Below, in pieces: positions 1 to 5,195 of a DNA stretch of 5,195 nucleotides (the first letter of the stretch is position 1; each line of letters starts with the position of its first letter). Where the stretch lies: assembly GCA_937860285.1 (NCBI GenBank), contig CALMBS010000422.1, forward strand, positions 1 to 5,195, written 5' to 3'. The notes below the pieces were generated by a model. The model saw only the letters and a program-made list of their open reading frames with translations, made no database searches and was not told where the DNA came from. Made by a program: the position numbers and the translations under genes. The stretch is from an uncultured Chloroflexota bacterium. GTDB lineage: Bacteria; Chloroflexota; Dehalococcoidia; UBA2247; RBG-13-53-26.

Positions 1-1051
1 GGGAGTAGGCCCCCAGTATCTCGGCCCCGGTTATGGCGATCCGCTGCCCCAGATGATCGGCCAGCAGCTTGTTGCGCGAAGCCTCGTACACGGGCATCCC
101 GCCCTGGCCGATCAGCCAGGTGATCTGGAAGGCGCACAGCCTGAGGGCCTCCAGGTCTATGGCGATCTCCGCCAGCTGGCTGCGGATGCCGGGGTCCTCG
201 GCCAGCGGTTTGCCGTCACGCCTGGTGCTCCTGGCGCACTCCACCAGGTACTCCGCCACCCTCTTGCTGGAGCCATAGATGCACGGGGCGAAGCTGCGCC
301 TCTCATAGACCAGGGCCTGCATCAGGTGATACCAGCCCTTGTTCTCCGTTCCCACCAGGTTGGCTGCCGGGACTTCGACGTTGTCGAAGAACACTTCGTT
401 GAAGTGGTGCTTGCCATAGAAGTTGAGAATGGGCCTGACGGTGATCCCCGGGCTCTTCATGTCCACGATGATCAGTGACAGGCCGTGGTGCTTCTTTTCC
501 GTCATGGGCGCCGTCCTGGCCAGAAGCCAGCACCAGCGGGCATGATGGGCCTGGCTGGTCCACACCTTCTGGCCGTTGATGACGTATTTGTCACCGGTCC
601 TTACCGCCTTTGTCTGCAGGTTGGCCAGGTCCGACCCGGCATTGGGCTCGCTGTACCCCGTGCACCACACACCGTCCTTCTCTCCGGCCGCTATCATGGG
701 GATGTACTTCTTCTTCTGCTCCTCGGTCCCGATGGACATGAGAACCGGCCCCACCCATTGGATGCCGCTGACCCCCATCCAGATACCGGGTATGTAGTGG
801 TAGTTCATCTCCATTTCGTACACTGTCTGTTCGAACAGGCCGGCCCCTCCTCCTCCGTATTCCCTGGGCCAGCTCATGGTCAGCCAACCTCTCTGGGCCA
901 GCTTCCGGGACATGGCCATCTCGAACTCGAAGTCGCGGAACTCCTGCTCGATTGAGGTGGAGGCCACGAAATCTGCCGGCAGCTCCTTCCGCGCGAACTC
1001 CGCTATCTCGTGACGCAGTTTCTCGCATGCCGCATCGAGGGCAAAATCCAT
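1..1051 (-). CDS. Acyl-CoA dehydrogenase, N-terminal 350 residues (C-terminus outside window)
   Basis: Flavoprotein expected to oxidise an acyl-CoA to the trans-2-enoyl-CoA, passing electrons to an electron-transfer flavoprotein in the cytoplasm. Visible from the N-terminus: the helical domain (about residues 1-125, with GWLTMSWPREYGG at 55-67), then the beta domain with family signature GYSEPNAGSDLAN (132-144), FAD-contact motif KVWTSQAH (162-169) and VRPILNFYGKHHFNEVFFDNVEVP (205-228), then the start of the C-terminal helical domain. Glu250 in VYERR lies where isovaleryl- and long-chain acyl-CoA dehydrogenases carry their catalytic base; a base further downstream would be outside the window. 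Family members are usually 380-400 residues, so roughly 30-50 are missing at the left edge. The ATG at 1051 has an AGGAGG four bases upstream and the protein begins as the family does. It diverges from the CoA transferase genes. Family assignment is firm; substrate is unknown. Confidence 0.95.
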   Translation of the reverse strand, partial: MDFALDAACEKLRHEIAEFARKELPADFVASTSIEQEFRDFEFEMAMSRKLAQRGWLTMSWPREYGGGGAGLFEQTVYEMEMNYHYIPGIWMGVSGIQWVGPVLMSIGTEEQKKKYIPMIAAGEKDGVWCTGYSEPNAGSDLANLQTKAVRTGDKYVINGQKVWTSQAHHARWCWLLARTAPMTEKKHHGLSLIIVDMKSPGITVRPILNFYGKHHFNEVFFDNVEVPAANLVGTENKGWYHLMQALVYERRSFAPCIYGSSKRVAEYLVECARSTRRDGKPLAEDPGIRSQLAEIAIDLEALRLCAFQITWLIGQGGMPVYEASRNKLLADHLGQRIAITGAEILGAYS

Positions 1052-1055
1052 CTTT

Positions 1056-1061
1056 CCTCCT
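1056..1061 (-). promoter_or_regulatory. Ribosome binding site of the acyl-CoA dehydrogenase gene
   Basis: On the minus strand AGGAGG is followed by AAAG and then ATG. This near-perfect anti-Shine-Dalgarno match fixes the start at 1051. Confidence 0.85.
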
Positions 1062-1140
1062 CAAGGGCCTGTCTGTGACGGCCGTCCGGAGAGCGCACAC
1101 AGCCGTTCACGGGCGCGCCGCCGGCCCCGCTCCCCGAATC

Positions 1141-1209
1141 AATGCTATGGTCGGGGACGCAGCCGCGTCTGTCAGGGTATGACGGATTGGGCTGTAGGCT
1201 AATCCTTAC
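1141..1209 (-). promoter_or_regulatory. Bipartite upstream motif, copy A (before acyl-CoA dehydrogenase)
   Basis: Reading on the minus strand, GTAAGGATTAGC (1209-1198) is followed after 21 nt by CCTGACAGAC (1176-1167), and the block ends in ATAGCATT (1148-1141). The same arrangement, with both blocks identical and a 22-nt gap, occurs at 4081-4149 before the synthetase-like gene, in the same orientation to the downstream gene. The whole block is 69 nt in both places. CTGACA within the second block resembles a -35 hexamer, but the distance to the TAGCAT at 1147-1142 is 22 nt, too long for a standard sigma-70 promoter. A regulator operator, an alternative sigma promoter or a leader RNA element are all possible. 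Confidence 0.55.
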
Positions 1210-1311
1210 TCGGCCGGCGCTCCCGTCAGCGCGCTTCGGACTCCGAGCGTCCGGCACACCGCCGACGGCCTCTCCGCGGACGTTCCCGATCCGGGCGGCG
1301 CCCATCGCCGC

Positions 1312-1350
1312 CCTGTCAGGCTTTTTCTGACGGCCGATTCAGCCTAATTC
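1312..1350 (-). promoter_or_regulatory. Bipartite upstream motif, weaker copy C
   Basis: On the minus strand GAATTAGGC (1350-1342) is followed 21 nt later by CCTGACAGG (1320-1312). It keeps the ATTAG and CCTGACAG cores of copies A and B with a core-to-core gap of 23 nt, against 22 and 23 nt in the others. The flanking bases of the first half differ (GTCCGAATTAGGC here, GTAAGGATTAGC in A and B). It would give the dehydrogenase gene two tandem copies. The match is weaker than A-B and could be partly chance. Confidence 0.3.
1313..1333. repeat. Short inverted repeat with T-rich loop
   Basis: CTGTCAG and CTGACGG form a 7-bp stem (one T-G wobble) around the loop GCTTTTT. It overlaps motif copy C, so the second half-site is itself part of a dyad here. 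The T run lies in the loop rather than after the stem, so it does not look like an intrinsic terminator on the plus strand. A dyad operator is possible. Confidence 0.3.
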
Positions 1351-1377
1351 GGACATACGCTCACGCGGGCCGATGAT

Positions 1378-1385
1378 AGTATAAT
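1378..1385. promoter_or_regulatory. Symmetric -10 element, candidate bidirectional promoter
   Basis: AGTATAAT gives a perfect TATAAT on the plus strand (1380-1385) and TATACT on the minus strand (1383-1378), sharing the central TATA. On the minus strand GTGACG (1407-1402) lies 18 nt upstream as a fair -35. On the plus strand no good -35 is visible at 17-18 nt. Initiation here would give a leader of about 75 nt for the CoA transferase operon and about 320 nt for the dehydrogenase, the latter containing motif copies C and A. It is the only AT-rich spot in a GC-rich intergenic region. Confidence 0.5.
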
Positions 1386-1432
1386 GTCGCGGCGCCGGCT
1401 GCGTCACGGGTGCACCGACCGCGGTATCAGGT

Positions 1433-1451
1433 CCGGCCGCTCGCCGGCCGG
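1433..1451 (+). other. GC-rich stem-loop in leader of CoA transferase operon
   Basis: CCGGCC and GGCCGG form a 6-bp stem with a 7-nt loop, ending five bases before the GGAGG ribosome binding site. In the transcript it could affect ribosome access, but GC-rich DNA forms such stems readily by chance. Confidence 0.25.
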
Positions 1452-1455
1452 GATT

Positions 1456-1460
1456 GGAGG
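1456..1460 (+). promoter_or_regulatory. Ribosome binding site deciding the start of the first CoA transferase
   Basis: GGAGG lies six bases before the ATG at 1467. An upstream in-frame GTG at 1410 would add 19 arginine-rich residues with no family resemblance and lacks a ribosome binding site, so the ATG is preferred. Confidence 0.8.
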
Positions 1461-1466
1461 TATGGT

Positions 1467-2738
1467 ATGAGCAAGCACCAGACGTTACTCGAAGGCATGC
1501 GCGTGCTGGACCTGACTGATGAAACGGGTCTGCTGTGCGGCAAGACCCTCGGCGACTACGGCGCCGACGTCATCAAGATCGAGAGGCCGGGCGGCGACCC
1601 TGCCCGCAACATCGGCCCTTTCTACAAGGACATACCCGATCCTGAGAAGAGCCTGTTCTGGTTCGCCACCAACACCAGCAAGAGGGGCATCACCCTGAAC
1701 ATCGAGGTCCCCGACGGGCAGGAGCTTTTCCGCAGGCTGGCGGAGACGGCCGACGTCGTCGTCGAGTCCTTCGAGCCGGGATACATGGACTGCATCGGCC
1801 TGGGCTATGAGGACCTCAAGAAGGTGAAGCCGGACATCGTGTTCACGTCCATAACGCCTTTTGGCCAGAGCGGGCCCTATGCCCACTACCAGGCCACGGA
1901 CCTGGTCGGGGCCGCCATGGGCGGCCTGGCCCGGATACTGGGCGAGTTCGGCAGGCCGCCGGTGCGCCTCGGCCCGGACCCCCAGTCCTACTTCCAGGCC
2001 GGCCTCCAGGGAGCGCTGGGCTCGATGATGGCCTATTACCACAAGGAGATGACGGGCGTGGGACAGCACGTGGATGTCTCCATGCAGGACGCCGTGGACC
2101 TGACGCTGATGAATGCGGTGGAGATATACGATCTGCTCAAGGCCAACCTGGTGGGCATGGGGCAGTTCTTCGTCACCGTCAGGCCTGACCTGGGGCCGCT
2201 CTTCTCGCGCACCATCGTCCCCTGCAAGGATGGCTATGTCACCTTCATGTTCGGCGGCGGCGCCTTTGCCGGGGGCAGCCAGTCATCGCGGGCCATAGTC
2301 GACTGGGCCAACACCGAGGGCTACGCCATGGACCTCAAGGACTTCGATTTCCCGACCATGTGGGACGGGTCCACCATAACCCAGCAGGAGAGCGACGCCC
2401 GCAATGCCAGCGTCGACAAGTTCCTGATGGTCAAGACCAAGGCCGAGCTGTACGAGGCCGCGGTGGAGAAGGGGCTCATCCTGGCTCCCTGCAACACCGT
2501 GGAAGACGTCATCAAGAGCCCGCAGCTCCAGGCCCGGCAGTTCTGGGAGACGGTGGAGCACCCCGAGCTGGGCGATACCCTGACCTACCCCGGCGCCCCG
2601 GTGAAGATGAAGGAAACGCCCTGGAGGATCCTCCGGCGGGCGCCTCTCATCGGGGAACACAACCAGGAGATCTACGCAAAGGAGCTGGGGCTGTCCGGGG
2701 AGGACCTGGCCGTACTCAAGGCCAACGGGGTCATCTAG
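1467..2738 (+). CDS. Family III (CaiB/BaiF) CoA transferase, subunit with catalytic Asp
   Basis: A 423-residue cytoplasmic enzyme expected to transfer CoA from an acyl-CoA donor to a carboxylic acid through an aspartyl-CoA thioester. Visible landmarks: the N-terminal Rossmann start LLEGMRVLDLTDETGLLCGKTLGDYGADVIKIERP (7-41), TSKRGITLNI (70-79), DVVVESFEPGYMDCIGLGYEDL (96-117), and TPFGQSGPYAHYQATD (130-145), in which Asp145 sits at the catalytic position. QHVDVSMQDA (200-209) and the C-terminal return segment KETPWRILRRAPLIGEHNQEIY (382-403) follow. Length is typical (about 400-430). It is followed after 30 bp by a second, different family III transferase, the gene arrangement of two-subunit enzymes such as succinyl-CoA:benzylsuccinate CoA transferase. 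Substrate cannot be told. A residue stretch at 260-310, with GGG and AFAGGSQ, is longer than in compact members. Confidence 0.93.
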   Translation: MSKHQTLLEGMRVLDLTDETGLLCGKTLGDYGADVIKIERPGGDPARNIGPFYKDIPDPEKSLFWFATNTSKRGITLNIEVPDGQELFRRLAETADVVVESFEPGYMDCIGLGYEDLKKVKPDIVFTSITPFGQSGPYAHYQATDLVGAAMGGLARILGEFGRPPVRLGPDPQSYFQAGLQGALGSMMAYYHKEMTGVGQHVDVSMQDAVDLTLMNAVEIYDLLKANLVGMGQFFVTVRPDLGPLFSRTIVPCKDGYVTFMFGGGAFAGGSQSSRAIVDWANTEGYAMDLKDFDFPTMWDGSTITQQESDARNASVDKFLMVKTKAELYEAAVEKGLILAPCNTVEDVIKSPQLQARQFWETVEHPELGDTLTYPGAPVKMKETPWRILRRAPLIGEHNQEIYAKELGLSGEDLAVLKANGVI

Positions 2739-2756
2739 TGACGGGAATCAAGTTGC

Positions 2757-2763
2757 AGGAGGA
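2757..2763 (+). promoter_or_regulatory. Ribosome binding site of the second CoA transferase
   Basis: AGGAGGA ends five bases before the ATG at 2769, inside the 30-bp gap between the transferase genes. No promoter or terminator is visible in the gap, supporting co-transcription with independent strong translation. Confidence 0.85.
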
Positions 2764-2768
2764 ATGAA

Positions 2769-4016
2769 ATGGGAAGACAGATATTCGAAGGGCTCAAGGT
2801 AGCCGACTTCAACTGGCTGGCCGCCGGACCCCAGGTCGGCCGCGAGCTGGCTCAGCACGGGGCCACGGTCGTGCGCGTGGAGAGCCACACCCACCTGGAC
2901 CCCCTGCGGACCTTTCAGCCCTTCAAGGACGGCAAGCCCGGAGTCAATCGCGGCGCCTTCTACTGCGAGTACAACACCAACAAGCTGGGCATCAGCCTGG
3001 ACCTGACCAAGCCCAGGGGCAAAGAGGTGGCCCTGAAGCTGGTGAAATGGGCCGACATCGTCACCGATTCCATGTCCCCCGGGGCCATGGCCGAGATGGG
3101 ACTCGACTACGAAAGCTGCCGCCGGGTGAACCCCTCTGTCATCTACCTCAGCACATCCATGCAGGGGGAGTCCGGGCCGTGCCACGCCTTCAAGGGCGTG
3201 GGCCATCACATCAACGCCCTGGCAGGCTACTGCGCCACGACCGGCTACCCGGACAGCGATCCGATCATGATCTTCCCCGCCTATTCGGACTTCATCGCGC
3301 CCTGGTATTCACTGATCGCCATCATGGGCGCCCTGCTCAGGCGCCGCAAGACGGGCCGGGGCATGCGCATCGAGCAGTCCCAGATGGAATGCGAGATCGC
3401 CTTCATGGGACCCCACATCCTCAACTGCTTTGTCAACGGGAGGGACCTCGAGCGCCGCGGCAACCGCGACAGCCACATGTGTCCCCATGGCGTCTACCCG
3501 TGCCGCGGCGCAGACCGCTGGGTGGCCATCGCCGTGAAGAACGAGGACCAGTGGCAGTGCTTCTGCGACGTCGTCGGCCACCCGGCCTGGACCGGTGAGG
3601 CCAGGTTCGCCACGGTGATCGGACGTAAGCAACACGAGGACGAGATGGACAAGCTGATCGGGGAATGGACCAGGGCCTTCACGGCGGAGCAGGTGATGAC
3701 CATGATGCAGGAGGGCGGGGTGCCGGCGGGAGTGGTGCAGACGCCTGAGGACCTGCTCAACGACCCCCAGATGAAGCACCGGCAGCACTTCCGGGTCCTG
3801 ACCCACCCTGAGATCGGACCCCACTCCTACCACGCGCCGGCCTACAAGCTCTCCGAGACACCGTGCGAGATCAAGAGGGCATCGCCGACCCTGGGCCAGG
3901 ACAACGAGTACGTCTACAAAGAGATCCTGGGGATGACAGACGACGACATCGCGGACATGATAGTGGACGGAGTCATCACCACCGAGTACGATGCTCCGTT
4001 CAAGGCCGGCTCGTAA
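2769..4016 (+). CDS. Family III (CaiB/BaiF) CoA transferase paralogue lacking the catalytic Asp
   Basis: A 415-residue CoA transferase family III protein. Landmarks in order: FEGLKVADFNWLAAGPQVGRELAQHGATVVRVE (6-38), NTNKLGISLDL (69-79), ADIVTDSMSPGAMAEMGLDYESC (95-117), IYLSTSMQGESGPCHAF (125-141), GHHINALAGYCATTGYPDSDP (145-165), RRRKTGRGMRIEQSQME (191-207) and a C-terminal LGQDNEYVYKEILGMTDDDIADMIVDGVI (375-403). Aligning GPYAHYQATD of the upstream protein with GPCHAFKGVG here, without a gap, puts Gly145 where the catalytic Asp should be, followed by His146-His147. It may therefore be a CoA-binding or substrate-binding partner in a heteromer with the upstream subunit, or use another nucleophile. 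Unequal pairs of family III subunits are known (BbsE/BbsF type). The two proteins are clearly diverged, not a recent duplication. Substrate unknown. Confidence 0.92.
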   Translation: MGRQIFEGLKVADFNWLAAGPQVGRELAQHGATVVRVESHTHLDPLRTFQPFKDGKPGVNRGAFYCEYNTNKLGISLDLTKPRGKEVALKLVKWADIVTDSMSPGAMAEMGLDYESCRRVNPSVIYLSTSMQGESGPCHAFKGVGHHINALAGYCATTGYPDSDPIMIFPAYSDFIAPWYSLIAIMGALLRRRKTGRGMRIEQSQMECEIAFMGPHILNCFVNGRDLERRGNRDSHMCPHGVYPCRGADRWVAIAVKNEDQWQCFCDVVGHPAWTGEARFATVIGRKQHEDEMDKLIGEWTRAFTAEQVMTMMQEGGVPAGVVQTPEDLLNDPQMKHRQHFRVLTHPEIGPHSYHAPAYKLSETPCEIKRASPTLGQDNEYVYKEILGMTDDDIADMIVDGVITTEYDAPFKAGS

Positions 4017-4037
4017 GGGCCCGGAGGACCGGAGCCC
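4017..4037 (+). terminator. Hairpin directly after the CoA transferase operon, possible terminator
   Basis: GGGCCCGG, loop AGGA, then CCGG-A-GCCC form an 8-bp GC stem with one bulged A, starting at the base after the TAA stop. No T run follows, so it would be an imperfect intrinsic terminator, or a 3' end stabiliser. It separates the operon from the synthetase-like gene, which has its own upstream motif. Confidence 0.4.
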
Positions 4038-4080
4038 TCCCTGGAGCGAACCGGGGCTTGACGCCGTCCATCGAGTCATT

Positions 4081-4149
4081 GTAAGGATTAGCACTACATT
4101 GGATTCAGCGGTTGCCTGACAGACCGGTTCTGCACCTGGTGGTAGCGTT
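4081..4149 (+). promoter_or_regulatory. Bipartite upstream motif, copy B (before acyl-CoA synthetase-like gene)
   Basis: GTAAGGATTAGC (4081-4092), a 22-nt gap, CCTGACAGAC (4115-4124), then CGG and finally GTAGCGTT (4142-4149). Both blocks are identical to copy A before the dehydrogenase gene, and the tail is similar (ATAGCATT in A). It ends 29 nt before the ATG at 4179. A TTGACG at 4058-4063 lies 17 nt upstream of the first block, so that block would occupy a -10 position, but it is not a good -10 sequence and copy A does not keep this spacing. Confidence 0.55.
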
Positions 4150-4178
4150 TAGAGTTGGGTAGGGGTACCCGGTGGTTC

Positions 4179-5195
4179 ATGAGTGGTAACAGGAACGAGT
4201 CTCTGGCTGCGGCGCCGGGCAGGACCCTGCCCGGCCTGCTGAAGGCTTCCGCCTCCACCTACGGCAACCGGCCGTGGATGCGAAGGAAACAGTCCGGCCT
4301 CTGGCGGGTGTATTCCTGGCGGGAGGGCCACGACAAGGTCAGGCATTTCTCCCTGGGCCTCACCAGCCTGGGCTTCGGGCCCGGGCATACCCTCTGCATA
4401 ATCGGGGACAGCAGCCCACAGTGGTTCTGGGCCCAGCTGGCCGCGCAGGCGGCCGGCGGAAACGTGCTCGGCGTCAGCCGCGGCTGGCCGGCCGCACAGA
4501 CGGCGGCGGCGGCCCGGCAGTTCGGGGTCCAGTTCGTGGCCGTCCAGGACCGGGAGCAGGTGGAGAATCTGCTTGGGGTCAAAGGCGAGGTCCCATCGTT
4601 GCTCAAGGTCATCTACTGGGACGCCAGGGGCATAGAGGCCGACCGGGAAGCCCTGCTGACCAGCTTCGACAGGGTAGCCGATACCGGCCGTGACCTCGAT
4701 GCGTCCCAGTCCGGCGCCTTTGACGAAAGGACCGCCCGGATCAGGCCGTCGGAAGGCGCCATCACCCGCTGCGATTCCGTTGACGGCTCTGCGGTGAGCT
4801 CGAGGACGCTGACGCACGAGGGCCTGTTGGCGGCCGTGGAGGGACTCCGGTTGACAGACCCCTTCGATACTTCGGACAGCTGGTTCTCGTACACCCCGGC
4901 AGAAGGGACAGTGGAGCAGACGATGGCCCTGGCCGGAAGCCTGACCAGCGGGATGTCCATCGACTTCCCCGAGAACCAGCAGACGGCGCAGCAGGACCTG
5001 AGGGAAGTCGGCTCTACGGTGGCCTGCTACCCCTCAGCCGTGTGGGAGGCGCTGGCTGCGAACATCACGGACCGTATCGAAAAGACGACCTTCGTGAAGA
5101 GGATGGTGGCCAGAATGGCGGGCCGGGCCGGGTCGACCCGGGCCGACGCCGCGCTGCACGGCCGGCAACCGGGGGGAATGTCGAAGGTCCCCCCG
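4179..5195 (+). CDS. Long-chain acyl-CoA synthetase-like protein with degenerate ATP-binding loop (C-terminus outside window)
   Basis: The first 339 residues resemble the N-terminal half of long-chain fatty acyl-CoA synthetases (FadD15/ACSL type, AMP-binding superfamily): a TLPGLLKASASTYGNRPWMR entry (16-35), YSWREGHDKV (45-54), LGFGPGHTLCIIGDSSPQWFWAQLAAQAAGG (64-94), then EQVENLL and LLKVIYWDARG (126-151). LTHEGLLAAV (211-220) and PSAVWEALAANITDRI (285-300) follow in the family order. The P-loop that should precede LTH, YTSGTTGxPKG, is replaced at 198-208 by CDSVDGSAVSS: the lysine is Ser207 and only the first Ser is kept. The SYLPLAH motif reads SYTPAEG (237-243). The frame is unbroken, so this is not simple decay. 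It may be a pseudoenzyme, a regulator or a subunit of another ligase. The ATG at 4179 has only a weak upstream AGGGG or GGTGG; TTG at 4155 is an alternative. Later adenylation motifs lie outside the window. Confidence 0.8.
   Translation, partial: MSGNRNESLAAAPGRTLPGLLKASASTYGNRPWMRRKQSGLWRVYSWREGHDKVRHFSLGLTSLGFGPGHTLCIIGDSSPQWFWAQLAAQAAGGNVLGVSRGWPAAQTAAAARQFGVQFVAVQDREQVENLLGVKGEVPSLLKVIYWDARGIEADREALLTSFDRVADTGRDLDASQSGAFDERTARIRPSEGAITRCDSVDGSAVSSRTLTHEGLLAAVEGLRLTDPFDTSDSWFSYTPAEGTVEQTMALAGSLTSGMSIDFPENQQTAQQDLREVGSTVACYPSAVWEALAANITDRIEKTTFVKRMVARMAGRAGSTRADAALHGRQPGGMSKVPP

Larger units (their letters stand above)
1052..1466. other. Divergent intergenic region between acyl-CoA dehydrogenase and CoA transferase genes
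   Basis: This 415-bp stretch separates two divergently transcribed genes. I find no convincing coding sequence: the short open frames across it lack family resemblance and good ribosome binding sites. It holds a symmetric -10-like element, two copies of a bipartite motif reading toward the dehydrogenase gene, a small T-loop hairpin, and a GC-rich stem just before the CoA transferase ribosome binding site. Its length is generous for a simple divergent promoter, leaving room for regulator binding or a structured leader. Confidence 0.7.

Noticed and set aside
485..955. 156-codon plus-strand open frame across the dehydrogenase
   Set aside because: Antisense to a firmly identified acyl-CoA dehydrogenase, with no ribosome binding site and no family resemblance.
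1410..1466. N-terminal extension of the first CoA transferase from GTG at 1410
   Set aside because: The 19 added residues are arginine-rich and unlike the family, there is no ribosome binding site before the GTG, and GGAGG sits six bases before the ATG at 1467.
4058..4063. TTGACG as the -35 of a standard promoter for the synthetase-like gene
   Set aside because: At 17-18 nt downstream the sequence is GTAAGG or TAAGGA, a poor -10, and the equivalent CTGACG before copy A is only 14 nt away from the block, so the arrangement is not kept.
1198..4092. 12-bp exact inverted repeats (1198-1209 and 4081-4092) flanking the CoA transferase pair, as ends of a transposon or an invertible segment
   Set aside because: No transposase or recombinase lies between them, no target duplications are evident, and the similarity continues as a second spaced block in a position upstream of each outward gene, which fits shared regulation better.
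3309..4094. 261-codon open frame on the minus strand across the second CoA transferase
   Set aside because: It is the antisense shadow of a clear family III transferase in GC-rich DNA, with repetitive V/L/H/R-rich composition and no recognisable domain.
4149..4817. 222-codon open frame on the minus strand across the synthetase-like gene
   Set aside because: Low-complexity P/G/R-rich translation with no domain, while the plus-strand frame matches the acyl-CoA synthetase fold order along its length.
4179..5195. Calling the synthetase-like gene a pseudogene because the P-loop is lost
   Set aside because: There is no stop or frameshift in 339 codons and the neighbouring motifs are in order, so selection for another function is at least as likely.

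Overview
The window is GC-rich bacterial DNA (well over half G+C by eye) with frequent AGG, ATA and CTG codons and strong AGGAGG-type ribosome binding sites. The gene content is acyl-CoA metabolism: an acyl-CoA dehydrogenase, two adjacent family III (CaiB/BaiF) CoA transferases and a long-chain acyl-CoA synthetase homologue. Such sets are common in environmental Chloroflexota (Dehalococcoidia) and in deltaproteobacterial or actinobacterial acid degraders. The lineage guess is weak because no marker gene is present.

Layout: positions 1-1051 hold the N-terminal 350 residues of an acyl-CoA dehydrogenase on the minus strand, cut by the window edge. A 415-bp divergent intergenic region (1052-1466) carries a symmetric, potentially bidirectional -10 element and two copies of a bipartite motif. 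Positions 1467-2738 and 2769-4016 are two CoA transferase genes on the plus strand, 30 bp apart and very probably co-transcribed. A hairpin follows the second stop. A third copy of the bipartite motif lies in the next gap, and an acyl-CoA synthetase-like gene runs from 4179 off the right edge.

How they may work together (inference): the CoA transferase pair would move CoA from an acyl-CoA donor to a carboxylic acid, and the dehydrogenase would introduce an alpha,beta double bond. This recalls the BbsE/BbsF plus BbsG logic of anaerobic benzylsuccinate degradation, although nothing here identifies that substrate. Only the first transferase keeps the catalytic aspartate (Asp145); the second has Gly at the aligned position, which suggests an unequal heteromer.

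Most unusual are two things. First, the synthetase-like protein has an intact reading frame and recognisable fold landmarks, but its ATP-binding P-loop is almost wholly replaced, so it looks like a pseudoenzyme or a repurposed member. Second, a bipartite sequence, GTAAGGATTAGC followed 21-22 nt later by CCTGACAGAC, lies in the same orientation upstream of both the dehydrogenase and the synthetase-like gene, which suggests shared control.
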